In this document: positions 1 through 6,951 of the stretch, piece by piece
Numbering within the stretch: the first letter of the stretch is position 1
Layout: each line of letters opens with the position of its first letter
Assembly (NCBI GenBank): GCA_020025205.1
Contig: JAHHSO010000018.1
Span: 1 to 39,143 of the forward strand
Reading direction: 5' to 3'
Source of the DNA: Christensenellaceae bacterium
GTDB lineage: Bacteria; Bacillota; Clostridia; Christensenellales; Aristaeellaceae
DNA: 39,143 nucleotides
The notes under the pieces: generated by a model
Seen by the model: only the letters and a program-made list of their open reading frames with translations
Database searches by the model: none
What the model was told of the DNA's origin: nothing
Program-made: the position numbers and the translations under genes

Positions 1-30
1 AAAAAACTGCTCAGCTTTCAAACTGAGCAG
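1..30 (-). terminator. Intrinsic terminator of the ECF S component gene
   Basis: Perfect 8-bp stem (7-14 with 23-30) around an 8-nt loop. On the minus strand it is followed by six T residues at the window edge. It lies 25 bp past the stop codon of the ECF gene. Confidence 0.8.
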
Positions 31-54
31 AGAATGTTGAATTGCTAAAACTGA

Positions 55-573
55 TTATGATTTGTTTGTGTTTTCTATAGCCAGTACAATGGGCGGAATC
101 ACAACAAACTGAAGCAGAATACCGGGGAGTGCATTGATAAAAGCACCGGCCATAAACAGCTGCCAAGTGAAAGCTTTTTCAGTGAAACCATAGAAAACAA
201 TGCTCGCCAGTCCCCAGACGATGCGCCCAAGAAGCATGGAGCCGGTCAGGGAAACAAATAGCATGGGCGCAGTTTTGGGGAGTTTTTCACGAAAAAGTCC
301 GGCAAAGAAGCCGTAAGCAGCGAGTTCAAATGCCATACAGAGCGCAGTGGGCATCATCGGCGGCATACCGAATATCACACTTCGTAAAATAGGAAGAATT
401 GCACCCAGCGCGAGTCCCCAGAAAGGACCGCAGATCATCCCTCCGATCAGAACGGGCAAATGCAGAGGAAGAAGCATGCGGCCGACATTTGGAATTTGTC
501 CGGTCAAAAAAGGCAGAACAAAACCGATGGCCAGAAGCATGGCGGTAATCGTAAGCTGACGAGATTTTTTCAT
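55..573 (-). CDS. ECF transporter S component (substrate unknown)
   Basis: 172-residue integral membrane protein with about six hydrophobic segments. It resembles substrate-binding (S) components of energy-coupling-factor vitamin transporters (PF12822-like). The N-terminus has the usual pattern of basic residues, a first helix and a glycine/proline-rich loop (GQIPNVGRMLLP), followed by a GMPPMMPTALCMAFE stretch. S components dock on a shared EcfA1-EcfA2-EcfT module, which is not in this window. The start at 573 is chosen over the upstream in-frame ATG at 615 because AAGGAG sits just before it. The ligand cannot be read from sequence; folate, pantothenate or pyridoxine are possible. It is divergent from deoC and preceded by a structured leader with a terminator-like hairpin, so attenuation by a small ligand is likely. 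S component: fairly sure. Substrate: unknown. Confidence 0.8.
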   Translation of the reverse strand: MKKSRQLTITAMLLAIGFVLPFLTGQIPNVGRMLLPLHLPVLIGGMICGPFWGLALGAILPILRSVIFGMPPMMPTALCMAFELAAYGFFAGLFREKLPKTAPMLFVSLTGSMLLGRIVWGLASIVFYGFTEKAFTWQLFMAGAFINALPGILLQFVVIPPIVLAIENTNKS

Positions 574-595
574 GATGATTCTCCTTTTTGGGCAT

Positions 596-672
596 AAAAA
601 AACATGAAGAAACAAGCCGGTTCGCCGGCATGCGCCTTCATGGCTTTTTCAGTTGAGGTTGCCTTCGGACAA
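596..672 (-). promoter_or_regulatory. Structured 5' leader with terminator-like hairpin, candidate attenuator
   Basis: The minus-strand transcript starting near 673 can form a small hairpin (GTTG/CAAC arms around TCCGAAGG). It is followed by a larger hairpin with outer arms 603-609 and 636-642 and an inner GCCGG/CCGGC stem at 616-629. That hairpin ends in seven T residues on the minus strand (596-602), which is an intrinsic-terminator layout placed before the ribosome binding site. I could not match the roughly 100-nt leader to a known riboswitch class from memory. Confidence 0.45.
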
Positions 673-679
673 CAAATTC

Positions 680-708
680 AGTATAGCGCACAGAGAATCA
701 AACGTCAA
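680..708 (-). promoter_or_regulatory. Sigma-A promoter of the ECF S component gene
   Basis: On the minus strand, TTGACG (703-708), a 17-bp spacer and TATACT (680-685). It is back to back with the deoC promoter. Confidence 0.75.
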
Positions 709-720
709 GAGTTTTCTGTC

Positions 721-749
721 TTGCCCGAAGAAGTCGAGTGCGGTATAAT
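721..749 (+). promoter_or_regulatory. Sigma-A promoter of deoC
   Basis: TTGCCC (721-726), 17-bp spacer, TATAAT (744-749), followed by AGGAGG at 761-766 before the deoC start. Confidence 0.7.
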
Positions 750-771
750 AAAAGAAAAACAGGAGGCTCAT

Positions 772-1446
772 ATGGAACTTATTAAAATTCTTTCTACAGT
801 AGATCATACGCTTCTCAAGCCGGAATCCACCTGGGAGCAGATTCGTCAGATTTGCGATGATGCGATGAAATATCATACAGCGACTGTCTGCATTCCTGCG
901 GACTATGTCGCACGCTGCAAAGAATACATGCAGGATAAGACAGACAAAGTTGGTGTCTGCACGGTTATTGGCTTCCCGACAGGCTACTCTACCACGGCAT
1001 CTAAGGTTTTTGAGGCAGCAGATGCTGTCAAGAATGGCGCGGATGAAGTGGATATGGTTATCAATATTGGCATGCTCAAGGATGGCCGCGATGAAGATGT
1101 GCTGCAAGAGATCAACGCAATTAAAGAGGCTTGTGCTGGCCGGGTGCTGAAGGTCATTATCGAGACCTGTCTGCTTACTCAAGAGGAAAAGATTCGCATG
1201 TGTGATATTGTTTCCCGATCCAACGCAGACTTCATTAAGACTTCTACAGGCTTCTCTACATCTGGCGCAACATTTGACGATATTGCTTTGATGAAGAAGT
1301 ATATGGCGCCGGGAAAGGGAATCAAAGCAGCCGGCGGAATCTCTTCGCTGGATGATGCCGAGAAGTTTATTGAGCTGGGCGCCACGCGTCTGGGCACCAG
1401 CCGAATTGTCAAAATTGTTAAAAACGAAGAGGCAACCGGATATTAA
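772..1446 (+). CDS. deoC: Deoxyribose-phosphate aldolase
   Basis: 224-residue class I aldolase of the DeoC family. It cleaves 2-deoxyribose-5-phosphate to acetaldehyde and glyceraldehyde-3-phosphate in cytosolic deoxynucleoside breakdown. The family signatures are in order: DHTLL near the N-terminus, DEVDMV with the catalytic acid D94, the Schiff-base lysine K156 in FIKTSTGF, the second lysine K185 in KAAGGI, and the phosphate-binding GTSR end. The ATG at 772 is used because AGGAGG lies six bases upstream; longer in-frame starts lack a ribosome binding site and would run through the promoter. It is a single gene with its own promoter; no other deo gene is adjacent. Full length and all key residues are present. 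Confidence 0.96.
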   Translation: MELIKILSTVDHTLLKPESTWEQIRQICDDAMKYHTATVCIPADYVARCKEYMQDKTDKVGVCTVIGFPTGYSTTASKVFEAADAVKNGADEVDMVINIGMLKDGRDEDVLQEINAIKEACAGRVLKVIIETCLLTQEEKIRMCDIVSRSNADFIKTSTGFSTSGATFDDIALMKKYMAPGKGIKAAGGISSLDDAEKFIELGATRLGTSRIVKIVKNEEATGY

Positions 1447-1497
1447 AAAAAGAATGCGCGTTTTCCTGAATCTGAATGGAAATTTCGCTGAAAAATG

Positions 1498-1526
1498 TTG
1501 ACAGGAACATAAAAAACTGATATCAT
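1498..1526 (+). promoter_or_regulatory. Promoter of the rplU-prp-rpmA operon
   Basis: Consensus -35 TTGACA (1498-1503), 17-bp spacer, TATCAT (1521-1526). It lies 50 bp after deoC, so this operon is separately transcribed. Confidence 0.75.
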
Positions 1527-1532
1527 AGAAAG

Positions 1533-1605
1533 GCAAGCCGCTCGGGAAAGGTTTGTAAATGCCTGTTGGCTACCCACTCCCGGCGAGTATCATATTAGGA
1601 GGTGT
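1533..1605 (+). promoter_or_regulatory. L21 leader (ribosomal protein autoregulatory element)
   Basis: Roughly 75-nt structured leader directly before rplU, with the complementary pieces GCCGCTCGGG and CCCGGCG and an AGGAGGTG ribosome binding site just after. Position and general form fit the L21 leader found upstream of rplU in Bacillota, which is thought to mediate feedback control. The call rests on context and partial complementarity, not on a covariance-model match. Confidence 0.5.
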
Positions 1606-1611
1606 CACCAA

Positions 1612-1917
1612 ATGTACGCTATCATTGCGACTGGTGGCAAGCAGTACCGCGTCAGCGAGGGCGACGTGATCTACATCGAGAAGATCGATGCGCAGGCCGA
1701 CTCTACGGTTTCTTTTGACGTTCTGCTGATGGAGAACAACGGCGACGTCAAGATCGGTACCCCGGTTGTCGAGGGTGTCAAGGTCGAGGGCAAGGTCGTC
1801 GGCCAGGTCCGCGGCGAAAAGATCGTCGTCTTTAAGTACAAGGCTAAGAAGAACTATCGCCGTAAGCAGGGTCATCGTCAGCCGTACACCAAGGTGGAAA
1901 TCACCAAGATTGGCTAA
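1612..1917 (+). CDS. rplU: 50S ribosomal protein L21
   Basis: 101 residues, normal length for bL21. It opens with MYAIIATGGKQYRV and ends with the basic KKNYRRKQGHRQPYT region that contacts 23S rRNA. It is a structural protein of the large subunit. The strong ribosome binding site AGGAGGTG precedes the ATG. First gene of rplU-prp-rpmA, with three bases between its stop and prp. Codon use is strongly biased, as in highly expressed genes. Confidence 0.98.
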   Translation: MYAIIATGGKQYRVSEGDVIYIEKIDAQADSTVSFDVLLMENNGDVKIGTPVVEGVKVEGKVVGQVRGEKIVVFKYKAKKNYRRKQGHRQPYTKVEITKIG

Positions 1918-1920
1918 GAG

Positions 1921-2298
1921 ATGACCATTATCACGGTCTATGCTTCTGAGGACGGCAAGCCTTGCGGCTTTGAAGCCAAGGGTCACGCCGGAGGACGAAG
2001 GATACGGGGGTATGATCTGGTGTGCTGCGCGGTTTCCGCGCTGACACAGACAGCGGTAAACGCACTGGAGGCTGTTGTCGGCATTTCGCCGGACGTTAAG
2101 CTTCAGGATGGTTACCTGCGCTGCATCCTGCCTGACGGGCTGGAACCCGCTGTGCTGGAAAAGGCGCACATTGTGCTCCTGACAGTCATGACCGGACTGA
2201 CAGACATTCAAAAAATCTATCCGAATCTCATTCGGATACAGCAAAAAGAATGGAGGCAAGCAGATGCTTACGATGAATCTTCAGCTCTTCGCTCATAA
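1921..2298 (+). CDS. prp: Ribosomal-processing cysteine protease Prp
   Basis: 125 residues. Prp is the cysteine protease that removes the N-terminal extension of ribosomal protein L27 in Bacillota and some other phyla. The catalytic dyad is visible as H22 in KGHAG and C35 in DLVCCAVSAL, about 12 residues apart as in the family. It lies between rplU and rpmA, its standard place, starting three bases after rplU. The C-terminal end overlaps rpmA by 35 bases and is a little longer than usual (most Prp are 105-115 residues). Its substrate is encoded next door and carries the expected cleavage motif, which makes the assignment firm. Confidence 0.93.
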   Translation: MTIITVYASEDGKPCGFEAKGHAGGRRIRGYDLVCCAVSALTQTAVNALEAVVGISPDVKLQDGYLRCILPDGLEPAVLEKAHIVLLTVMTGLTDIQKIYPNLIRIQQKEWRQADAYDESSALRS

Positions 2299-2548
2299 GA
2301 AGGGCACCGGTTCTTCCCACAACGGCCGCGACAGCGAATCCAAGCGCCTTGGCGCGAAGCGTGCGGATGGACAGTTCGTTCTGGCGGGCAACATCCTGTA
2401 CCGTCAGCGCGGCACCCATATTCATCCCGGCACCAACTGCGGCATCGGCGGCGACGACACCCTGTTCGCTCTGGTGGACGGCGTTGTCCGTTTCGAGCGC
2501 ATGGGCAAGAAGAAGACCCGCTGCAGCGTGTACCCGGTTGCGGAGTAA
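2264..2548 (+). CDS. rpmA: 50S ribosomal protein L27 (with cleavable N-terminal extension)
   Basis: 94 residues. bL27 reaches towards the peptidyl transferase centre with its N-terminus. Here the mature protein is preceded by the nine-residue extension MLTMNLQLF, followed by AHKKG; this matches the Prp cleavage motif, with the cut expected after F9. The core GRDSESKRLGAKRADGQF and RGTHIHPG segments are typical. The start lies inside prp and is preceded by GGAGG. Last gene of the operon, with a terminator 11 bases after the stop. Confidence 0.97.
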   Translation: MLTMNLQLFAHKKGTGSSHNGRDSESKRLGAKRADGQFVLAGNILYRQRGTHIHPGTNCGIGGDDTLFALVDGVVRFERMGKKKTRCSVYPVAE

Positions 2549-2559
2549 TTCAAAACAAG

Positions 2560-2585
2560 AAGGACGTCATTTGACGTCCTTTTTC
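2560..2585 (+). terminator. Terminator of the rplU-prp-rpmA operon
   Basis: Perfect 10-bp stem (2560-2569 with 2572-2581) with a two-base loop, followed by TTTTC. Confidence 0.9.
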
Positions 2586-2626
2586 TTTATGTCATTTTAA
2601 GTGGGTTTAAAAGCAGACTCAAGGTA

Positions 2627-3259
2627 CTACAAAAGCGGTTCAGGATCGATTGTATGTCCATCTTCCCAGAGGGTCAGATGCAGATGCGGGCCAAGCTCTG
2701 CTTCACAAGGAAGCATATCTAAGAGTGTCCCAAGAGCCTGACCCGTCGTGATGGATTGACCAGAAGAGACGAAGACAGAGCTAAGCCCTGCATATTCACA
2801 AAGTCGTCCATCTTCTTGTTCAATTTGAATGCGCCAGCCCCAGAGTTCATCTCGAACAGCCAGCAAAACAACGCCTGAATGAATGCATCGGACGATTTCG
2901 TCCGCTTTCCCGGCAATGTCCAAGGCAGGATGAGGCTGAAAACAGCCCAGTGTATTCCAAAGGATGGATGTTTCGGAATCATACTTCCGCAAAACAGCCT
3001 GGCTTTCAAGCGGCCAAAGGCTTTCAGCGCGGAGCGGCGCAAGCGTAGGAAGCGGCGCAAGCGTTGGACTGGGTGTATTGTGCACCTCAGGGGCTTTGGC
3101 AGCGGCTTGTATGCCCGTTTCAGTGCGAAGATGGCGGGTATACAGCGCACTGGCTGTGATGATGGCAATGACTGCTGCAAGCGTGACCAGATACGCATAG
3201 TCGATCATAAACGCGCGTGCCTGATTTAGTGCACGGTGAATCCGTCCGTTTTTTGCCAT
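2627..3259 (-). CDS. Membrane-anchored M23/LytM-domain protein, SpoIIQ-like
   Basis: 210 residues: a short basic cytoplasmic start, one membrane helix (about 20-41), a proline-rich linker with PTLAPL twice in tandem (about 65-76), then an extracytoplasmic LytM/M23 fold. The zinc-site residues are present: H110 and D114 in HPALD, and H192 and H194 in HLHL. It could therefore be an active endopeptidase. The layout (one helix, short linker, single LytM domain, around 210-280 residues) recalls SpoIIQ, the forespore protein that contacts SpoIIIAH during engulfment; a vegetative peptidoglycan peptidase is the alternative. I see no clear sigma-F promoter. It is convergent with rpmA and follows the serine hydrolase gene by 105 bp on the same strand. 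Confidence 0.7.
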   Translation of the reverse strand: MAKNGRIHRALNQARAFMIDYAYLVTLAAVIAIITASALYTRHLRTETGIQAAAKAPEVHNTPSPTLAPLPTLAPLRAESLWPLESQAVLRKYDSETSILWNTLGCFQPHPALDIAGKADEIVRCIHSGVVLLAVRDELWGWRIQIEQEDGRLCEYAGLSSVFVSSGQSITTGQALGTLLDMLPCEAELGPHLHLTLWEDGHTIDPEPLL

Positions 3260-3364
3260 GATATCCCCGCCTTTCCGGCACTAGGATACCCAGATGGTAC
3301 AGATTTATGAGAAAGATTGAAAAATTAAGAAGAAGTAAGGCTGTTTCCTTGGAGCGGAAAAAAA

Positions 3365-4753
3365 TCAGTCGCGCTCAAAGATACGTGTGCCGCAGCGTAC
3401 CCCCCATGCGCGCCCGCCGCGGATTAGAAATTCGAGTTTGCACAGCGTTTCGCCTGATTCGGTGACAGCGAGAAAACGTGTGCCGCCGCAGTAGCGCAGC
3501 GTGAACGCATCACCATCTCGTGTTCCCTGAAGGATTTCGTCTTCCAGATGGATACAGAGGACGCTGGGAACACCTTCATGGCCGATGTAGCGTCCTCGAA
3601 TCATGTGAGGGGCACTGAATGTGCGCTCAATGGGCAGAAAATCTTCGTGAGAGGTGTCAAGCGGAAGGCCGAGGACAGCGTTATACATGGCCCAGAGGAA
3701 AGCGTCCATATTTTCATCGCCCTGATTGCACAGAACGGCAAAACCATAGCCTTCGCCCAGAAGCAGACCGCCTTTGGCGGAGGCCCCGTGCAGTGCACCT
3801 GCATGTTCGCAGAGGATGTGTCCGTCTTTTTCCCGCTTATACAGCCCCATGCACATGACGGGATGGATGGAAAGCGGATGGTAACGGCCGATCAGGAGAT
3901 CGACAGCTTTTGCGGGCAAAACCTGCCGCCCTTCGTGCATGCCCATGTTTGACAGCGCACGGTAGTAGACAGCCATATCGCGCGCTGTGGATTTGACCAT
4001 TGCGCAGCCGCGATAAGGCGGAAGGACGCTCCAGGCATCGTCGCAGGTGCGTTTGCCATCTTCTACTTCAAACAGTGATGTCAAATTGCCAAACATGCGC
4101 GCCTTTTCTGTGCCATCTTCTAAGATACTGCGCGTCATGCCCAAGGGATCGAACACGCGCTCCTGCATGAACTGTTCCAGCGGCATACCGGCAGCCTTGT
4201 CGATGATGGCAGACAGAAGCGCATACCCCTCGTTGGAATAGCTCATCACTTCTCCAGGCGCACCGACCGGCGTGCAGCAGGCGATATAATCCATCAACTG
4301 ATCCAGTGTTGCCATGGCATTGGGCGCAGTGCGCCGCATTTCTGAAATCCATGCCGTTTCGTTCCGCCCCGGTGTATTCATGGCAATTGACCATTCCATC
4401 GGTTCCATAGGGGGTAATCCGGCTGTGTGCATCGCCAGATGGCGCACAGTTGGGGCTTCTTTGGGCTGACCGGGCATGGAAAAGCGAGGAAGAAAGTCAA
4501 CGACAGGTGCATCGAGATCCAGCCTGCCGTCTGCGGCAAGGATACAGGCACAAAGTGCGGTGATGGATTTGCTCATGGAAGCCACACCGTAAATGGTGTC
4601 AATGTCAACCGGAACAGCAAGCGCCGCATCGCGAAAACCATGCGCGAAAAAATAGGAATCGTTTTCCCCCATGATGCAGGCACTTACGCCTGGCAGATGC
4701 CTTTCCTCTGCAAGCCGAGAAAGAAAGGTATCCAGAGCCTTGGTATCAAGCAT
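3365..4753 (-). CDS. Serine hydrolase, beta-lactamase class C / esterase fold
   Basis: 462 residues of the PF00144 family (class C beta-lactamase, DD-peptidase and esterase relatives). The SxxK nucleophile motif is S59-M-S-K62 (VASMSKS), the second motif is Y172-S-N174, and H317-A-G319 stands where KTG/HxG is found. The last ~90 residues form a beta-rich C-terminal domain often seen in these hydrolases. There is no signal peptide or membrane helix, so the enzyme appears cytoplasmic; this argues for an esterase, D-aminopeptidase or similar role rather than cell-wall work or antibiotic resistance. AGGAGG precedes the ATG. It is transcribed alone from the divergent region shared with the flippase gene. 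Substrate unknown. Confidence 0.82.
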   Translation of the reverse strand: MLDTKALDTFLSRLAEERHLPGVSACIMGENDSYFFAHGFRDAALAVPVDIDTIYGVASMSKSITALCACILAADGRLDLDAPVVDFLPRFSMPGQPKEAPTVRHLAMHTAGLPPMEPMEWSIAMNTPGRNETAWISEMRRTAPNAMATLDQLMDYIACCTPVGAPGEVMSYSNEGYALLSAIIDKAAGMPLEQFMQERVFDPLGMTRSILEDGTEKARMFGNLTSLFEVEDGKRTCDDAWSVLPPYRGCAMVKSTARDMAVYYRALSNMGMHEGRQVLPAKAVDLLIGRYHPLSIHPVMCMGLYKREKDGHILCEHAGALHGASAKGGLLLGEGYGFAVLCNQGDENMDAFLWAMYNAVLGLPLDTSHEDFLPIERTFSAPHMIRGRYIGHEGVPSVLCIHLEDEILQGTRDGDAFTLRYCGGTRFLAVTESGETLCKLEFLIRGGRAWGVRCGTRIFERD

Positions 4754-4814
4754 GGAATTCCTCCTGATATGAAATAAAGGAGCAGGCGCTGACAGGCGCC
4801 GCAGGATAAAAGAT

Positions 4815-4823
4815 ATTATACCA
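4815..4823 (-). promoter_or_regulatory. Extended -10 promoter of the serine hydrolase gene
   Basis: On the minus strand, TGG directly followed by TATAAT (4815-4820), with no good -35. A short GGCGC/GCGCC hairpin lies in the leader. The 4754-4981 region between the divergent genes otherwise holds only the two promoters. Confidence 0.5.
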
Positions 4824-4892
4824 CAAACGGGAAGCTTTTCGTGTGCTTTTTTGGTGGGAATAATTTTGAGCCGGACACGCAGGAAAAACGGC

Positions 4893-4921
4893 TTGCAAAT
4901 GGAAGAAAAAACATGTACACT
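4893..4921 (+). promoter_or_regulatory. Promoter of the flippase gene
   Basis: TTGCAA (4893-4898), 17-bp spacer, TACACT (4916-4921); AAGGAG at 4971-4976 sets the start at 4982. Confidence 0.6.
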
Positions 4922-4981
4922 GTGTAGAGCGGCTTTGGATGCCTCAAGAGGATACAGAGGCGACGAAACAAAGGAGTGCTT

Positions 4982-6493
4982 ATGAATCAGAAAAAGGCGG
5001 GAGTTCTGCTTTCCTATGGGCAGACTATCCTTTCTACGATCATCTCACTGACATATACCCCGGTCATGCTGCGGCTGCTGGGGCGCAGCGAGTATGGTCT
5101 GTATACGTTGGTGAGCGGATTTATTTCCAATCTCAGCCTGATGTCCTTCGGCCTTGGCAGCGCCTATGTGCGATATTACGCACGCGCGGAGGCACAGGAC
5201 GGCGAAGATGGCGTGGCGCGTGTCAACGGCATGTTTCTTTCCATTTTTGCTGTCATTGGCGTTCTGAGCCTGATGGTGGGCGGCGTGCTGGTGGCGAACG
5301 TACACAACATTTTTTCGGCCAAGCTGACACCGCAGGAAGTGGAGACGGCACGCACGCTGATGGGGCTGCTCGTCATCAACATTGCGGTATCTTTTCCGGC
5401 AAGCGTGTTCTTTTCATACATCACGGCGAAAGAAAAGTTCCTTTTTCAGCGTCTTGTGAGCATGATTCGCACGGTTTTGAATCCAATTGTCATGCTGCCC
5501 CTTCTGCTGATGGGCTATGGCTCGGTGGCACTGGTCATTGTGACGCTGGTTTTGACGGCTTTTACGGATCTTGTCAGCATGGTTTACTGTTGGAGGAAGC
5601 TGCGCATGCGCTTTATCTTCGGCCGATTTGAGCCGGGGATGCTGCGCGAAATGGCGGGTTTTTCATTCTTTATCTTCCTGAATGAGATTATCAATCAGAT
5701 CAACTGGACGGTGGACACAACGCTTCTGGGGATCATCAGCGGAACGGCGGCAACGGCTTTATACGGCGTCGGTTCTCAGATCAATCAGTATTATATCGCG
5801 CTGTCCACGTCGATTTCCGGCGTTTTTGTTCCGCAGATTAACCGCATTGTGGCCCGCGGGGAGGGAGATGAGCAGCTTACAAAGCTGTTTACGCGTGTAG
5901 GGCGCATTCAATTCATGCTGCTCATGCTTGTTTTGACAGGGTTTATATTTGTCGGCTCGCCGTTCATCATTGCATGGGGCGGGACAGAATATGCGCAGGC
6001 ATTCCCGATTGCGCTGATGCTGATTGTGCCGGTGACAATCCCGCTGATTCAAAATCTGGGCATTGAAATTCAGCGGGCCAAAAACATGCATCAGTTCCGC
6101 TCAAAGGTCTACTTCTGCATGGCGCTTGGAAACGTGGCTGTCAGCATTCCGCTGGGCATCAAGTATGGCGGACTGGGTTGTGCAATGGGCACAGCGATTT
6201 CCATGGTGCTGGGCAATGGCCTGATAATGAACTGGTATTATCACACGCACATCGGATTGGACATGCGCTACTTCTGGAAACAGATTTTGAAGATTGTTCC
6301 GGCATTTGTTCCGCCTGTTCTTTTAGCTGTGCTGGCGCTTCATGTTCACGTGTTTACGGGATATGGCGGCGTGATTCTGTTTGCTCTGCCGTATACGCTG
6401 GTCTATGCGGCAAGTGTATATCTGCTGGCGATGGACGACAACGAAAAAGAACTGGTGCGCTCAGTGGGGCGCAAATTGCGGATTGTCCGCTGA
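4982..6493 (+). CDS. Oligosaccharide flippase (Wzx/MATE-like polysaccharide exporter)
   Basis: 503 residues with 12-14 predicted membrane helices spread over the full length. The N-terminal pattern KAGVLLSYGQTILSTIISL and the YTPVMLRLLGRSEYGLYTL segment are typical of the polysaccharide biosynthesis/flippase family (PF01943 and relatives), which move lipid-linked oligosaccharides across the cytoplasmic membrane. ATG 4982 has AAGGAG five bases upstream; the GTG at 4976 overlaps that site and is rejected. The neighbours glf and a GT2 glycosyltransferase on the other strand support a surface-glycan role. The particular glycan cannot be inferred. Confidence 0.88.
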   Translation: MNQKKAGVLLSYGQTILSTIISLTYTPVMLRLLGRSEYGLYTLVSGFISNLSLMSFGLGSAYVRYYARAEAQDGEDGVARVNGMFLSIFAVIGVLSLMVGGVLVANVHNIFSAKLTPQEVETARTLMGLLVINIAVSFPASVFFSYITAKEKFLFQRLVSMIRTVLNPIVMLPLLLMGYGSVALVIVTLVLTAFTDLVSMVYCWRKLRMRFIFGRFEPGMLREMAGFSFFIFLNEIINQINWTVDTTLLGIISGTAATALYGVGSQINQYYIALSTSISGVFVPQINRIVARGEGDEQLTKLFTRVGRIQFMLLMLVLTGFIFVGSPFIIAWGGTEYAQAFPIALMLIVPVTIPLIQNLGIEIQRAKNMHQFRSKVYFCMALGNVAVSIPLGIKYGGLGCAMGTAISMVLGNGLIMNWYYHTHIGLDMRYFWKQILKIVPAFVPPVLLAVLALHVHVFTGYGGVILFALPYTLVYAASVYLLAMDDNEKELVRSVGRKLRIVR

Positions 6494-6515
6494 AGGAAGA
6501 AAGGGGAATTTTTTC

Positions 6516-6908
6516 ATGAAACAGCCTGTTGTGCTTTGTTACAATCTGGATGATCAGCGGGCATCTGCTATTCGGCTGGCGGCCATGCGGCTGAAGATCA
6601 GGATGCGTCCGGTAGCGCTGGAGGAATATGCGCTGACGCTTGCTGCGCTGTGCGGGCTGGAACCGGCCGGCGGTCAGGTGTATGAGGGGGAAGGGTTTGC
6701 GGATGAGATGCTGGTGATGGCCAATTTTCCGGCAGGCATGATGAATGCCTTTTTGCAGACGATGCGCAGCATGAAGATTGCCCCTGTGGCACTTAAGGCG
6801 ATGCTCACGCCGACCAACAGCACATGGGATTCCATGAAGCTGCACGAAGAAATTCAGGCTGAACATGCAGCCATGAACAACGGCGAAGCGAGAGTTCATC
6901 AGGAATAA
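6516..6908 (+). CDS. DUF3783 domain protein
   Basis: 130 residues, soluble. The C-terminal half has the DUF3783 look: a hydrophobic EMLVMANFP strand, a helix, then VALKAMLTPTNSTWDSMKL, whose LTPTN-W core is the family hallmark. Function unknown; the family is common in Clostridia. It lies 22 bases after the flippase gene with AAGGGG upstream and is probably co-transcribed. The link to glycan export may be only positional. Confidence 0.75.
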   Translation: MKQPVVLCYNLDDQRASAIRLAAMRLKIRMRPVALEEYALTLAALCGLEPAGGQVYEGEGFADEMLVMANFPAGMMNAFLQTMRSMKIAPVALKAMLTPTNSTWDSMKLHEEIQAEHAAMNNGEARVHQE

Positions 6909-6911
6909 ATG

Positions 6912-6948
6912 AATAAATCCCCATCAGATCGGCTGATGGGGATTTATT
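6912..6948. terminator. Bidirectional terminator between the DUF3783 gene and glf
   Basis: Perfect 16-bp stem (6912-6927 with 6933-6948) with A/T-rich ends on both sides. It lies between the two convergent stop codons, so it serves both. Confidence 0.9.
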
Positions 6949-6951
6949 CGT

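Noticed and set aside
596..672. Assigning the ECF leader to a THF, preQ1 or TPP riboswitch
   Set aside because: None of the conserved cores of these classes is recognisable; too short for a TPP element.
3043..3080. Tandem repeat in the M23 gene (PTLAPL twice)
   Set aside because: Only two copies in a linker; a common low-complexity spacer, not an independent element.
3365..4753. Calling the serine hydrolase a beta-lactamase resistance gene
   Set aside because: No signal peptide and a large esterase-like C-terminal domain; the fold is shared by many housekeeping esterases.
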